DNA of 64,000 bases from Dokdonia sp. Dokd-P16 (lineage in GTDB: Bacteria; Bacteroidota; Bacteroidia; Flavobacteriales; Flavobacteriaceae), in assembly GCF_003095655.1 (NCBI RefSeq), contig NZ_CP029151.1:1735001-1799000 (forward strand), in the 5' to 3' direction. The position numbers and the translations under genes are program-made. Positions 33,537 through 42,132 of this stretch are shown here, piece by piece (within the stretch, counting starts at the first letter, position 1; every line of letters begins with the position of its first letter). The notes beneath the pieces are model-generated. The model was not told the origin of the DNA. It searched no databases and saw only the letters and a program-made list of their open reading frames with translations.

Positions 33537-36470
33537 TTAGAAGTTAACATTTAGGTGAAAGTAAACTTGTCTTGAGCTAGGGAAAGGTGTTACTTCAATT
33601 CCGCTTGATAAACCTGCACCACCATTTACAGATACTTCTGGATCATAACTACTATAATCTGTTATTGTAAAGATATTTCTACCGGAAACTCCAACTTTTA
33701 CGCCGCTTACACTTTCTCCAAATGCTTTTTCTATAGCTCCTGTAGGTATTCTATAATAAACAGCAGCTTCTCTCAGCCTGAGGTATCCTGCTGGTTCTAT
33801 AAATCGTACTCCAGTTGCTGGTAGATCTAGTCGTGCTTGACCAGCCGCTGTTTCAAGATCTGAGGATGTCTGACCTAAATCGCTTAAGAAGCGTGTAAGG
33901 TTAAGGTTATCCCCACCAGCTTTAAGTTGGAACAAAAATGAAACATCAATGTTATTCCACAAAGTAAGATTATTACTAAAAGCCATTTGAAAATCTGGTT
34001 CTACATTACCTATTTGAGTAGGAACTCCATCTATGTTTGTAACAATTTGAGTTACCGGCTGGCCTTCTTCAATAAAGAAAGTTCCTAGTCCAAGTCCAAA
34101 ACCTGCTCCAGGTTGTGCAAACGCAGGTACTCCTAAGCGTGTAACCTTAGACCTGTTGAGATAAAACTGTAACCCTGTATTCCATTGAAAAGCTTCTGTT
34201 TGAAAAACATTTGCATCTAAAGCAAGTTCGACACCTTGGTTTTGTAAATCTGCTAGGTTGGTTAACTCTGTAGTAAAACCTGATGATGATGGCAACTGGC
34301 GTTGTAATAAGAGGTCATCAACATTTTTATTGTAATAGGTGGCTTGTAAATTAAGTCTTCCTTCAAAAAAACCAGCGTCAAAACCAATTTCAAATTCACG
34401 AGCTGTTTCTGGTTCTACATTAGGATCACCTCTTAGACCAGCTAATGATTGGCCAATAGTTCCACCAATGTTTGTGGCAGTAAGTCCTGTAAATGTTGAT
34501 CCAAATCCAGCTGGATTTCCAGTTTCTCCATAAGCTGCACGTACTTTTAATTGGTTCATTGCTTCTAGATTCCAGAAATCAAAGTTTGCTAAGTTTACAG
34601 CTAGTGATGCTTTTGGGAATCCGTATAATTTGTTTGGATCACCATTTCTAGATGATTTGTCTAGACGATATCCTAATGTTCCTATGATTTGATCTTTGTA
34701 GTTACCCTCTACTTGTGTAAAGTATCCAAAGTCTTCTTCTTGGCTTAAAAATTGACTTGTAGCTTGAACACTAGATTGCTCAAGATTAGTTTGCCCCGCA
34801 GCTAAACCAGAGCCTCTTGCATTCACAAGATTTGCTTTTTGATTCAAATATGCAACACCCAATTGCGTTGTGAGCCCTAAGTCTCCATTGAGTGCATCAT
34901 TGTTCCATACCGCTATGGCTTGTGCATTAAATTGAGTGAAATTATTTTTACCCTGAGCAACAAATCCTGGGGCTTGGTTCCCTAGTTGCCCTTGGTGATT
35001 TTCTGGAACGTATACAAACGTTTCATTCGCTAAATAATCAACTCCTCCACTTGTAACTAATTTAATGCGATTTTTGTCATTTGTAAAGAGTTTACTTGTA
35101 AGAGAAAGACCTTGTATAAGTCTATTGTTACTATCTTCATTTTTTGCAACATCTCTTACAAAAAGAGGATTTCCAGGATAGTTAGGGTTCAGTGGGTAAT
35201 TTCCATTTTCATCTGGAAAAAGATTATTCCATGGGCGTGTAAAAGCTAGGTTGTAGCCATAACTTAAGCCTCCTTCATTTTCATTACCAGTAAAACTTCT
35301 GCTTGAATTACTTCTTACATAATTTGTTGTTGAGGTAACTTTAAAAATATCTGAAATAGTATGATCAAGGTTTGTTCTTAGAGATAAACGGTTAAACCCT
35401 GTATTTTTGATAATTCCTTCTTCATCTCTGTAGGAACCTCCTATATAAAATTTAGTTCTATCATCACCACCTGTTGCACTTATAGCTGTTTCAGTAATAA
35501 TACCTGTTTCTCCATAAATTTCGTCTTCATAGTCGTAGAGTTTGCCATTTTCTGCGATTGTAGCATTATATTTAGCTAATTCTTCCTCGCCAAAAGTCTC
35601 TAAAACAGAATCTGCTGTCCAAGGTCTCAAACCAAGAGGATTAGCGATACGAGTGATACCCAAATCTTGCTTAAAGTTAATCTTGGTTTTACCACCTTTT
35701 CCTCTTTTTGTAGTGATAATTACAACTCCGGCATTACCGCGTTGTCCGTAAATTGCAGCTGCCGATGATCCTTTTAGAATCTCGATATTTTCAATATCAT
35801 TTGGATCAATATCGGCAAGTCTATTTCCGGCGTTCTCTTCATTTCCTCCATTTGCTCCTGAAGCAAAACGAAGACCTGATGGAATTTCTACGTTATTTAC
35901 GTAAACACCATCTACAATAATAAGAGGCTGGTTGTTACCATTAATAGACGATACTCCACGTAATCTAAGTGCAAGTCCTCCTCCTGGAGCACCTGAAGAT
36001 GAGGTGATATTGACTCCTGGTACTTTTCCATAAAGTGCGCCGTCTATCGTAGTTTGTCCTGTTGTTCCAACAAGTTCTTCAGCTGAAACACTTGCTACAG
36101 CATTAGCAAGATTTGATCTCTTTACAGAAGATGCAAGTCCAGAAATCACTACTTCATCTAGTGACTCAGAGGATTCTTCTAGAGTTACGTTTAATGTTTG
36201 TGAGCTTGAAATTAATTTTTCTTGTGTAGCATACCCTAGATATGAAAATTCTAAGGTTCCAGAATTACCATTAAGTGTGATTGAATAATTGCCATCAAAA
36301 TCTGAGGTGGTTCCGTTTGAACTTCCTTTTTCAATAACATTGACAAAGGGAATTGGGTTATTTCCAGCATCTTTAATAACTCCTGTAACAACAGACTGAC
36401 CCATCAGGGCACAAGGAATTAAAAATAACAAGAAATAAACCATTTTGAGTAATGGGTACTTTTGTTTCAT
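33537..36470 (-). CDS. SusC/RagA-family TonB-dependent outer membrane transporter
   Basis: A 977-residue protein: signal peptide (about 1-24, ending LMGQ), CarboxypepD-like domain (about 25-110, VTGVIKDAGNNPIPFVNV ... FSYLGYATQ), plug with the SusC signatures LRGVSSINGNNQPLIIVDGVYV near 169-190 and ILKGSSAAAIYGQRGNAGVVIITTKRG near 234-260, then a 22-strand-type barrel ending YFHLNVNF. It imports a ligand captured by the SusD protein with TonB energy. No glycosidase, peptidase or regulator lies nearby, so this is an isolated pair. Confidence 0.93.
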   Translation of the reverse strand: MKQKYPLLKMVYFLLFLIPCALMGQSVVTGVIKDAGNNPIPFVNVIEKGSSNGTTSDFDGNYSITLNGNSGTLEFSYLGYATQEKLISSSQTLNVTLEESSESLDEVVISGLASSVKRSNLANAVASVSAEELVGTTGQTTIDGALYGKVPGVNITSSSGAPGGGLALRLRGVSSINGNNQPLIIVDGVYVNNVEIPSGLRFASGANGGNEENAGNRLADIDPNDIENIEILKGSSAAAIYGQRGNAGVVIITTKRGKGGKTKINFKQDLGITRIANPLGLRPWTADSVLETFGEEELAKYNATIAENGKLYDYEDEIYGETGIITETAISATGGDDRTKFYIGGSYRDEEGIIKNTGFNRLSLRTNLDHTISDIFKVTSTTNYVRSNSSRSFTGNENEGGLSYGYNLAFTRPWNNLFPDENGNYPLNPNYPGNPLFVRDVAKNEDSNNRLIQGLSLTSKLFTNDKNRIKLVTSGGVDYLANETFVYVPENHQGQLGNQAPGFVAQGKNNFTQFNAQAIAVWNNDALNGDLGLTTQLGVAYLNQKANLVNARGSGLAAGQTNLEQSSVQATSQFLSQEEDFGYFTQVEGNYKDQIIGTLGYRLDKSSRNGDPNKLYGFPKASLAVNLANFDFWNLEAMNQLKVRAAYGETGNPAGFGSTFTGLTATNIGGTIGQSLAGLRGDPNVEPETAREFEIGFDAGFFEGRLNLQATYYNKNVDDLLLQRQLPSSSGFTTELTNLADLQNQGVELALDANVFQTEAFQWNTGLQFYLNRSKVTRLGVPAFAQPGAGFGLGLGTFFIEEGQPVTQIVTNIDGVPTQIGNVEPDFQMAFSNNLTLWNNIDVSFLFQLKAGGDNLNLTRFLSDLGQTSSDLETAAGQARLDLPATGVRFIEPAGYLRLREAAVYYRIPTGAIEKAFGESVSGVKVGVSGRNIFTITDYSSYDPEVSVNGGAGLSSGIEVTPFPSSRQVYFHLNVNF

Positions 36471-37003
36471 TTGTTTTTTGATTTAGTTTATAATCCAAAT
36501 TATAAATAATATTTAACTTATTTAACTAATGATTAACTATTTGCTAATAATTTTCTAAAAATTACACGAAATAAGTGAATTTACCAATCGTTGTCTTGAT
36601 TCTTCAAATAAATCAGCTTTCTTTTGAGAACTTTTCATACAATATTTATTAGATATATGAGAACAAGGGTGTTGTGAAATAATCTCCAGCATTTTTAAGT
36701 TCACATTTTTTAAATAGGACCTTAAATTGTTAAATAATTAATCACTAAATTTTATCTATTGAATTTAAAGTTTTGATAACTATAATCTATTAAATTTCAA
36801 TCTCTAGGCTCTTTTTTAAGAGAAAATATTTAACTTAATTAACGAGACAGTCATGGCGGGCTCAAAGTGTTGTTAAAATGCTTTATTTTGCGCTTTCGCG
36901 AAAGCGTGTATATAAAATGTGGAAAAACTAAGAAAGTCTGATCATATTTGAGAAAGCCAACCCAATAGAATAACGTACTTTTATTTTTCTTAAAATAAAT
37001 GAT
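36471..37003. other. 533-base gene-free region
   Basis: An AT-rich stretch between the divergent SusC and mutS genes. I see no coding frame of convincing composition and no promoter with both elements; it holds one palindrome copy at 36892. It should contain the start regions of both transcripts. Confidence 0.6.
36892..36905. repeat. Palindrome GCTTTCGCGAAAGC, copy 12
   Basis: Exact copy 99 bases upstream of mutS, full 16-base form. Confidence 0.95.
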
Positions 37004-39622
37004 TTGGCTAAGAAAAAAGTGACCCCCTTAATGCAGCAGTATAATGGTATTAAAACAAAATACCCAGATGCGCTGTTGCTTTTTAGAGTAGGAGATTTTT
37101 ATGAAACCTTTGGAGAAGATGCTGTGAAAGCAGCGGGAATTCTCAATATTACATTAACAAGTCGTAATAATGGTGGAGATCGCACGGAACTTGCTGGCTT
37201 CCCACATCATTCATTAAATACTTACTTACCCAAGCTTGTAAAAGCAGGTTGTAGGGTGGCTATTTGTGACCAACTAGAAGATCCAAAGCAAACTAAAAAA
37301 ATTGTAAAGCGTGGGGTAACAGAGCTTGTGACGCCAGGGGTTGCAATGAACGATGATATACTTTCTGCAAAAACAAATAACTTTCTTGGGGCTGTTTTTT
37401 TTAATAGAGAAAAGGTAGGAGTTGCTTTCTTAGACGTGTCTACTGGTGAGTATCTTACAGCCCAAGGAGATGTAGCTTATGTAGATAAACTATTACAAAA
37501 TTTTGCACCTAGCGAACTGTTAGTATGTAAAAAGCAAAAAAAGACTTTTTTAGAAGCTTTTGGCTCAGATTATCATACTTTTTACCAAGAGGATTGGGTG
37601 TTTCATATAGACTATGCTACAGAATCTTTGCATAAACACTTTGATGTAAATTCTTTAAAAGGATTTGGGGTAGAGCACTTATCTGAAGGAGTGGTGGCTG
37701 CTGGCGCAGCGCTTCATTATTTAGGAGAAACACAGCATCACAAGCTACAGCATATCACAAGAATAAGCCGTATTGCCGCAGATGATTATGTGTGGATGGA
37801 CCGTTTTACCATAAGAAATCTCGAGCTTTATAACTCAGCTTCTGGAGTAAAAGCGATTACTTTAATAGATATAATAGATAAAACTACCTCTGCAATGGGA
37901 GGTCGCTTACTCAAACGATGGCTCGCTTTACCACTCAAACGTCTTGATGAGATTGAAAGGCGTCATGAGGTAGTATCTTTTCTCTCAGATAATGGGGAGA
38001 TATTTGATAAAATGCAGTCTAATATTAAGAAAATAGGAGACTTAGAACGTCTCATAAGTAAGGTTGCTACAGGTAAAATAAGTCCGCGAGAGGTTATACA
38101 GCTTAAGAATTCGCTAGAAGCAATTGTTCCTATAAAAGGACTTGCTCTTAGTACTGATAATGAGTCACTCAACATCATAGGAGAGCAACTTCAAGACTGC
38201 GTTGTGCTACGTGATAAAATAAAGGAAACACTTAAAGAAGAGGCTCCAGTTTCTATAATAAAAGGAGGAGCAATCGCAGCTGGTTTTCATGAAGAACTAG
38301 ATGAGTTAAGAGCGTTATCTCAAGGAGGTAAAGATTATCTAGAGCAAATGCTAGAACGTGAGACTAAGCGCACGGGAATCACCTCCCTTAAGATAGCATC
38401 AAATAATGTTTTTGGGTATTATATAGAGGTGCGTAACACACACCGTGACAAAGTACCAGAAGAGTGGATAAGAAAGCAAACGCTAGTTAATGCAGAGCGT
38501 TACATCACCGAGGAGCTTAAGGAGTACGAAGGTAAAATTTTAGGAGCCGAAGAGCGTATTCAGGCCATAGAACAGGAGCTATTTGTAGCACTGGTAAACT
38601 GGATGGGTAGTTTTATTCCTCAAGTGCAGGCAAATGCTTCCCAGATAGCACAACTAGATTGTTTGTTAGGTTTTACACAGCTCGCTAGAGAAAACAATTA
38701 TGTGAGACCTACGCTAGACGAGTCACAAGCAATAGATATAAAAGAAGGGCGACATCCAGTAATAGAAAAGCAACTCCCACTAGGTGAGGCTTATGTGACA
38801 AATGATGTGTATTTAGATAGTGATGATCAACAAATGATTATGATTACAGGGCCTAACATGTCTGGTAAGAGTGCCATCTTAAGACAGACAGCTTTAATAG
38901 TCTTGCTCGCCCAGATGGGGAGTTTTGTACCAGCGCAAGCTGCACATATAGGTGTTGTAGATAAAATATTTACAAGAGTAGGGGCAAGTGATAATATCTC
39001 TATGGGTGAGAGTACTTTTATGGTAGAGATGAATGAGACTGCAAGTATTCTTAATAACCTAAGTGACCGCAGTCTGGTCCTACTAGACGAAATAGGACGT
39101 GGCACAAGCACTTATGATGGGATATCCATTGCTTGGGCCATAAGTGAGTTTTTACATGAACATCCAGGAAGACCTAAAACGCTCTTTGCTACACATTATC
39201 ATGAGCTTAATGAGATGTGTGAGACATTTGAACGCATAAAGAACTATAATGTCTCTGTAAAAGAGCTTAAGGATAATGTATTGTTCTTACGTAAACTAGT
39301 TCCAGGAGGTAGTGCTCATAGTTTTGGAATACATGTCGCAAAGATGGCGGGAATGCCTCAACAGGTACTACGTAGAGCGACAAAAATGATGGAGAAGCTA
39401 GAAAAATCTCATGGAAGTGAGGAGCTTACAGGTAAACTTAAAGAAGCTGGCGAAGAAGAAATGCAGCTTAGTTTCTTTAATCTAGATGATCCGTTACTAG
39501 AAGATATTAAAGAGGAGATTTTACATATAGATATTGATACCCTTACTCCAGTAGAGGCGCTCATGAAGCTCAATGAGATAAAACGAATGCTCGTTAAAAA
39601 GAAAGGTGGCGCTATTTCTTAG
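37004..39622 (+). CDS. mutS: DNA mismatch repair protein MutS
   Basis: An 872-residue MutS of normal length. The mismatch-binding domain has the Phe-x-Glu motif in [13 protein letters not shown] near 28-40. Connector, lever and clamp domains follow, then the ATPase domain with Walker A GPNMSGKS near 616-623 and [12 protein letters not shown] near 695-706. It recognises mismatches and recruits MutL. The start is TTG 37004 (reads [13 protein letters not shown]); the ATG at 36999 is out of frame and closes after seven codons. The gene is followed by a symmetric terminator shared with the opposite-strand tRNA/GIY-YIG transcript. Confidence 0.96.
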   Translation: MAKKKVTPLMQQYNGIKTKYPDALLLFRVGDFYETFGEDAVKAAGILNITLTSRNNGGDRTELAGFPHHSLNTYLPKLVKAGCRVAICDQLEDPKQTKKIVKRGVTELVTPGVAMNDDILSAKTNNFLGAVFFNREKVGVAFLDVSTGEYLTAQGDVAYVDKLLQNFAPSELLVCKKQKKTFLEAFGSDYHTFYQEDWVFHIDYATESLHKHFDVNSLKGFGVEHLSEGVVAAGAALHYLGETQHHKLQHITRISRIAADDYVWMDRFTIRNLELYNSASGVKAITLIDIIDKTTSAMGGRLLKRWLALPLKRLDEIERRHEVVSFLSDNGEIFDKMQSNIKKIGDLERLISKVATGKISPREVIQLKNSLEAIVPIKGLALSTDNESLNIIGEQLQDCVVLRDKIKETLKEEAPVSIIKGGAIAAGFHEELDELRALSQGGKDYLEQMLERETKRTGITSLKIASNNVFGYYIEVRNTHRDKVPEEWIRKQTLVNAERYITEELKEYEGKILGAEERIQAIEQELFVALVNWMGSFIPQVQANASQIAQLDCLLGFTQLARENNYVRPTLDESQAIDIKEGRHPVIEKQLPLGEAYVTNDVYLDSDDQQMIMITGPNMSGKSAILRQTALIVLLAQMGSFVPAQAAHIGVVDKIFTRVGASDNISMGESTFMVEMNETASILNNLSDRSLVLLDEIGRGTSTYDGISIAWAISEFLHEHPGRPKTLFATHYHELNEMCETFERIKNYNVSVKELKDNVLFLRKLVPGGSAHSFGIHVAKMAGMPQQVLRRATKMMEKLEKSHGSEELTGKLKEAGEEEMQLSFFNLDDPLLEDIKEEILHIDIDTLTPVEALMKLNEIKRMLVKKKGGAIS

Positions 39623-39646
39623 AAGAATAATTAAACACTATAAAAT

Positions 39647-39677
39647 ACAAAAGGCTTCCTATATGGAAGCCTTTTGT
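39647..39677. terminator. Bidirectional terminator of mutS and the tRNA-Leu cassette
   Basis: A perfect 13-bp stem (ACAAAAGGCTTCC and its complement) with loop TATAT, T-rich on both strands. The same hairpin recurs at 40017-40044 and 41809-41834, each time directly behind a tRNA-Leu 3' end or its copy. Confidence 0.88.
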
Positions 39678-39716
39678 ACTCGAGACGGGTCCCGATAGCT
39701 ATCGGGATGAACCCGT
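39677..39716 (-). other. tRNA-Leu 3'-end copy with palindrome in the T-loop, no. 1
   Basis: On the minus strand it reads ACGGGTTCA, then TCCCGATAGCTATCGGGA (39690-39707, perfect 18-bp palindrome), then CCCGTCTCGAGTACA. The outer parts are identical to the T-arm, acceptor strand and following bases of tRNA-Leu at 41836-41919, in which only AGT stands between them. It starts at the stop codon of GIY-YIG copy 1. Confidence 0.85.
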
Positions 39717-39997
39717 TACTTGTATTTTTGAATTAGTTTTTGTGCTATTTCTTCGTGTTTTTTGATATTTACAAAGTATGTCGTGCTTTTCATACTCTTG
39801 ATGTGTTTTTCGATACTCCGTGCTTGTTGATATTCTAAATTGGTTATTTCAAAAAATATTTCCCAATCTTGAGTTCTGGCAGTAAATCCTTTGTATTTGT
39901 TAGATATGTGTTCTTGTATTCTTTGTGCTAGGTCTAAGCAACTACCTATGTAGTATTGATTAATCTTTTTAGAATAAAGTATGTAGACGGTTGCCAT
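39716..39997 (-). CDS. Small GIY-YIG endonuclease-domain protein, intact copy
   Basis: A 93-residue protein consisting only of a GIY-YIG domain: the first strand VYILYS (4-9), YYIGS (15-19) with the second half motif, the catalytic-type Arg26 in QRIQEH, and a helical C-terminal part rich in Lys. The length and motifs are those of the UPF0213/YhbQ-like group. Family members are nicking or cutting endonucleases, or of unknown activity. It lies behind tRNA-Leu on the same strand, ends within the tRNA 3'-end copy, and is a near duplicate of the interrupted gene in unit 2. A role in moving or duplicating the unit is inferred. Confidence 0.85.
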   Translation of the reverse strand: MATVYILYSKKINQYYIGSCLDLAQRIQEHISNKYKGFTARTQDWEIFFEITNLEYQQARSIEKHIKSMKSTTYFVNIKKHEEIAQKLIQKYK

Positions 39998-40016
39998 GGT
40001 TGAAATATATGAAAAT

Positions 40017-40044
40017 AAAAAAGGCCTCCTAATGGAAGCCTTTT
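40017..40044 (-). terminator. Hairpin behind tRNA-Leu 3'-end copy 2
   Basis: AAAAGGCCTCC / GGAAGCCTTTT with loop TAAT and one C-A mismatch, T-run on the minus strand. A diverged copy of the hairpin behind the real tRNA-Leu. Confidence 0.7.
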
Positions 40045-40045
40045 G

Positions 40046-40085
40046 TACTCGAGACGGGTCCCGATAGCTATCGGGATGAACCCGT
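40046..40085 (-). other. tRNA-Leu 3'-end copy with palindrome in the T-loop, no. 2
   Basis: Same arrangement as copy 1, with TCCCGATAGCTATCGGGA at 40059-40076 between the two halves of the T-arm. It starts at the stop codon of the interrupted GIY-YIG gene. Confidence 0.85.
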
Positions 40086-40302
40086 TACTTATATTTTTGA
40101 ACTAGTTTTTGTGCTATTTCTTTATGTTTTTTGATATTCACTAAGTATGTTGTGCTTTTCATACTCTTGATGTGTTTTTCGATGCTCCGAGCTTGTTGAT
40201 ATTCTAAATTGGTTATTTCAAAAAATATCTCCCAATCTAGAGCTCTAGTAGTAAACCCTTTGTATCTGTTTGTTGCGTGTTCTTTTATTCTTTGGTCTAA
40301 GT

Positions 40303-40310
40303 CTAAACAA
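40303..40310. repeat. Left 8-bp target site duplication of the IS
   Basis: CTAAACAA, identical to 41724-41731. The uninterrupted GIY-YIG copy has a single equivalent CTAAGCAA. Confidence 0.92.
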
Positions 40311-40374
40311 GGATCATTCTCAAAAGTTGTGTGTGAATTGGATAATTTTTAGATTTTTGTAATAAAGCCTAGCC

Positions 40375-40728
40375 TTGGACAACTATCTAGAATTACTAAA
40401 ACTCATTCTCCCAGAATTTCTCATTAACCACTTCGATCTGGTCAGAAACACCAAGAATGGTGAAGTAATGCATCTTTATTTTGAGGAGCGTAACGAGACT
40501 CCAAAAGAAGAATATATCCGCATACTTATTGCACACGGTTTTCACAAAGAGGTCACGATTCAAGATTTTCCTCTACGTGGCAATACTGTTTATCTCCACG
40601 TAAAGCGACGCAGGTGGATTGACAAGCAAACCAAAGAGATAGTTCAAAGAGACTGGAACCTAGTAGCACAGGGAACACGGATGACCGCCGAGTTTGCTGA
40701 TTTTTTAAAAGAAATTAGTCAATACTAG
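40375..40728 (+). CDS. IS transposase, N-terminal reading frame
   Basis: A 117-residue protein from TTG 40375 (MDNYLELLKLILPEFL) to TAG 40728. It matches the N-terminal regions of ISAon1-type transposases, with a helix-turn-helix-like DNA-binding part and the segment HVKRRRWIDKQTKEIVQRDW near 75-94. It ends DFLKEISQY. A run TTTTTTAAAAG (40701-40711) near the end could let ribosomes slip; the following frame is displaced by +1. Fusion by slippage to the next frame, or a separate DNA-binding product, are both possible. Confidence 0.8.
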   Translation: MDNYLELLKLILPEFLINHFDLVRNTKNGEVMHLYFEERNETPKEEYIRILIAHGFHKEVTIQDFPLRGNTVYLHVKRRRWIDKQTKEIVQRDWNLVAQGTRMTAEFADFLKEISQY

Positions 40729-41701
40729 AGCCTCGGACTGTCATACTATCGGGCGTTTTTATGGCGTTAATGGAAAGAAGCTACAGCGCCAGTACAAAGA
40801 TTATCTAAGTGACTTTAAAAACTGGGATCAAAAGAAGCACGCAAAACAGTACCTGATTTTTCCAGAGAATATAGGACCTTACTTATCTATAGACGAGACC
40901 GCATTATCCAAAGGAGAACTCTATACGATTATTACCAATAAAAAAGCCAAAGGAAAGAAAGGCAGTATTGTTGCCATCTTCAAGGGAACAAAAGCAGAAC
41001 CAATCATAGCACAACTGCTGAAAATATCTGCTAAGAAAAGAGCCAAGGTAATAGAGATAACCCTTGATATGGCTAACACTATGAAAACTATTTGTAAAAA
41101 ATGTTTCCCGAAAGCTATACAGGTTACAGACCGATTCCATGTACAAAAACTAGCACTAGAGGCGCTACAAGACATTCGTGTCAAACATAGATGGGAAGCA
41201 ATAGACCTAGAGAATGAAAACATAAAACTAGCACGAGTCAACAACACACCCCATCAACCTGAAATCTTTGAAAATGGTGATACCAGAAAGCAGCTTTTAG
41301 CAAGAAGTAGATATCTACTTTATAAAGCACCCAGCAAATGGACAAAAAATCAACACCACAGAAGTAAAGTTCTCTTCAAGGAATATCCAGATATAAAAAC
41401 TGCATTTAATCTAGTACAAGGTCTAATAAATATCTTTAATACAGGAAGATCAATAGAAACAGCATATACCAAATTAGCACACTGGTACAGTGACGTCGAA
41501 AAAACAGGTTACAAAGCATTTAATTCAATCGTAAACACGATAAGCCTTAACTATAGATCAATATTAAACTACTTTATAAATAGAAGCACAAACGCGTCAG
41601 CAGAATCATTCAATGCGAAAATCAAGGCGTTTAGAGCTCAATTTAGAGGTGTGAAAAATGTAGAATTCTTTCTTTATAGATTAACAACAATATTTGCATA
41701 A
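40709..41701 (+). CDS. IS transposase, DDE catalytic reading frame
   Basis: This frame is open from 40709 to TAA 41701 (330 codons) and has no good start codon at its head; the first ATG (41069) would lose the first catalytic Asp. The ISL3-type triad is visible: Asp in LSIDETALSKGELY, Asp in QVTDRFHVQKLALEAL and Glu in NASAESFNAKIKAFR. Conserved sequence begins at about 40733 (DCHTIGRFYGV), just behind the stop of the first frame, so the active protein is probably made by +1 frameshifting. The stop codon touches the right inverted repeat. Confidence 0.82.
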   Translation, partial: KKLVNTRASDCHTIGRFYGVNGKKLQRQYKDYLSDFKNWDQKKHAKQYLIFPENIGPYLSIDETALSKGELYTIITNKKAKGKKGSIVAIFKGTKAEPIIAQLLKISAKKRAKVIEITLDMANTMKTICKKCFPKAIQVTDRFHVQKLALEALQDIRVKHRWEAIDLENENIKLARVNNTPHQPEIFENGDTRKQLLARSRYLLYKAPSKWTKNQHHRSKVLFKEYPDIKTAFNLVQGLINIFNTGRSIETAYTKLAHWYSDVEKTGYKAFNSIVNTISLNYRSILNYFINRSTNASAESFNAKIKAFRAQFRGVKNVEFFLYRLTTIFA

Positions 41702-41723
41702 ACACAACAATTGGTCTTGATCC

Positions 41724-41731
41724 CTAAACAA
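41724..41731. repeat. Right 8-bp target site duplication of the IS
   Basis: CTAAACAA, the partner of 40303-40310. Confidence 0.92.
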
Positions 41732-41808
41732 CTACCTATGTAGTATCTATTAATCTTTTTAGAATAGAGTATGTAGACGGTTGCCATGGTTGAAATATAT
41801 GAAAATTA

Positions 41809-41834
41809 AAAAGGCTTCCTAGTGGAAGCCTTTT
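41809..41834 (-). terminator. Hairpin behind tRNA-Leu
   Basis: AAAAGGCTTCC / GGAAGCCTTTT, loop of 4, T-rich on the minus strand. It stands between tRNA-Leu and the interrupted GIY-YIG gene, so it may limit read-through into the unit. Confidence 0.75.
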
Positions 41835-41835
41835 G

Positions 41836-41919
41836 TACTCGAGACGGGACTTGAACCCGTACGTCCTAATGGACATTGGATTTTAAGTCCAACGTGTCTA
41901 CCAATTCCACCACTCGAGC
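41836..41919 (-). tRNA. tRNA-Leu (anticodon UAA)
   Basis: An 84-base class II tRNA: acceptor GCTCGAG/CTCGAGT (G1-U72 as in E. coli tRNA-Leu UAA), D-arm GTGGAATTGGTAGACAC, anticodon loop CTTAAAA, variable arm GTCCATTAGGAC, T-arm ACGGG-TTCAAGT-CCCGT, discriminator A. CCA is not encoded. It is the source of the 3'-end copies downstream. Confidence 0.95.
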
Positions 41920-41958
41920 ATTTTCACTTACGTGAAAAATTGGTATTTATTTTTATAC

Positions 41959-41972
41959 GCTTTCGCGAAAGC
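41959..41972. repeat. Palindrome GCTTTCGCGAAAGC, copy 13
   Basis: Exact copy between the two tRNA genes, inside the presumed tRNA precursor. Confidence 0.95.
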
Positions 41973-41990
41973 GTTATAATTTCAAACTAG

Positions 41991-42062
41991 AGCGAAAGAC
42001 GAGATTTGAACTCGCGACCCCCACCTTGGCAAGGTGATGCTCTACCCCTGAGCTACTTTCGC
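41991..42062 (-). tRNA. tRNA-Gly (anticodon GCC)
   Basis: A 72-base tRNA: acceptor GCGAAAG/CTTTCGC, D-arm GCTCAGGGGTAGAGC, anticodon loop TTGCCAA, T-arm GCGAG-TTCAAAT-CTCGT, discriminator T. CCA is not encoded. It precedes tRNA-Leu in the same transcript. Confidence 0.95.
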
Positions 42063-42103
42063 ATTGCATTCTATAAGAACGACGCTATTTCTCGTAGCGG
42101 ATG

Positions 42104-42132
42104 CAAATTTAATCTTTTTCTTCTTTTGGCAA
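42104..42132 (-). promoter_or_regulatory. Promoter of the tRNA-Gly/tRNA-Leu operon
   Basis: On the minus strand TTG (42130-42132), 18 bases, TAAATTTG (42104-42111). It would drive both tRNAs and, by read-through, the GIY-YIG units. Confidence 0.7.

Larger units (their letters stand above)
39677..40045 (-). repeat. 369-bp tRNA-associated GIY-YIG unit 1
   Basis: Contains, in minus-strand order, a terminator hairpin, a short leader, GIY-YIG gene copy 1 and the tRNA-Leu 3'-end copy. It repeats in tandem as unit 2; both units are exactly 369 bp once the insertion sequence is removed from unit 2. Confidence 0.82.
40311..41723 (+). mobile_element. ISL3-type (ISAon1-like) insertion sequence, complete
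   Basis: A 1413-bp element. Its ends are imperfect 22-bp inverted repeats that match at 16 positions; both begin GGATCA and share CAA and GTTGTGT. It is flanked by a perfect 8-bp direct repeat CTAAACAA, the target size typical of ISL3. It carries a transposase in two overlapping frames with a complete DDE triad, so it is probably active. It entered the second GIY-YIG gene in antisense orientation. Confidence 0.92.
40085..41787 (-). pseudogene. GIY-YIG gene copy 2, split by an insertion sequence
   Basis: ATG is at 41785-41787 and TAA at 40085-40087. Without the IS (40311-41723) and one 8-bp target copy, the frame is 282 bases, exactly as long as the intact copy at 39716-39997, with no internal stop. 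The two proteins differ by scattered substitutions (for example N-R in KKINRYYIGS). The copy was therefore intact until the IS entered after codon 21, so the interruption is recent. Confidence 0.88.
40046..41835 (-). repeat. 369-bp tRNA-associated GIY-YIG unit 2, interrupted by an IS
   Basis: The distance from tRNA-Leu (41836) to this unit's end is 1790 bp; subtracting the 1413-bp IS and the 8-bp target duplication leaves exactly 369 bp, the length of unit 1. Confidence 0.82.

Noticed and set aside
39677-40085. Calling the tRNA-Leu 3'-end copies additional tRNA genes
   Set aside because: Only the T-arm and acceptor 3' strand are present, and the T-loop is interrupted by 18 bp; they cannot fold as tRNAs.
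40904-41247. Antisense open frames inside the insertion sequence
   Set aside because: They mirror the transposase coding frame and have atypical composition.
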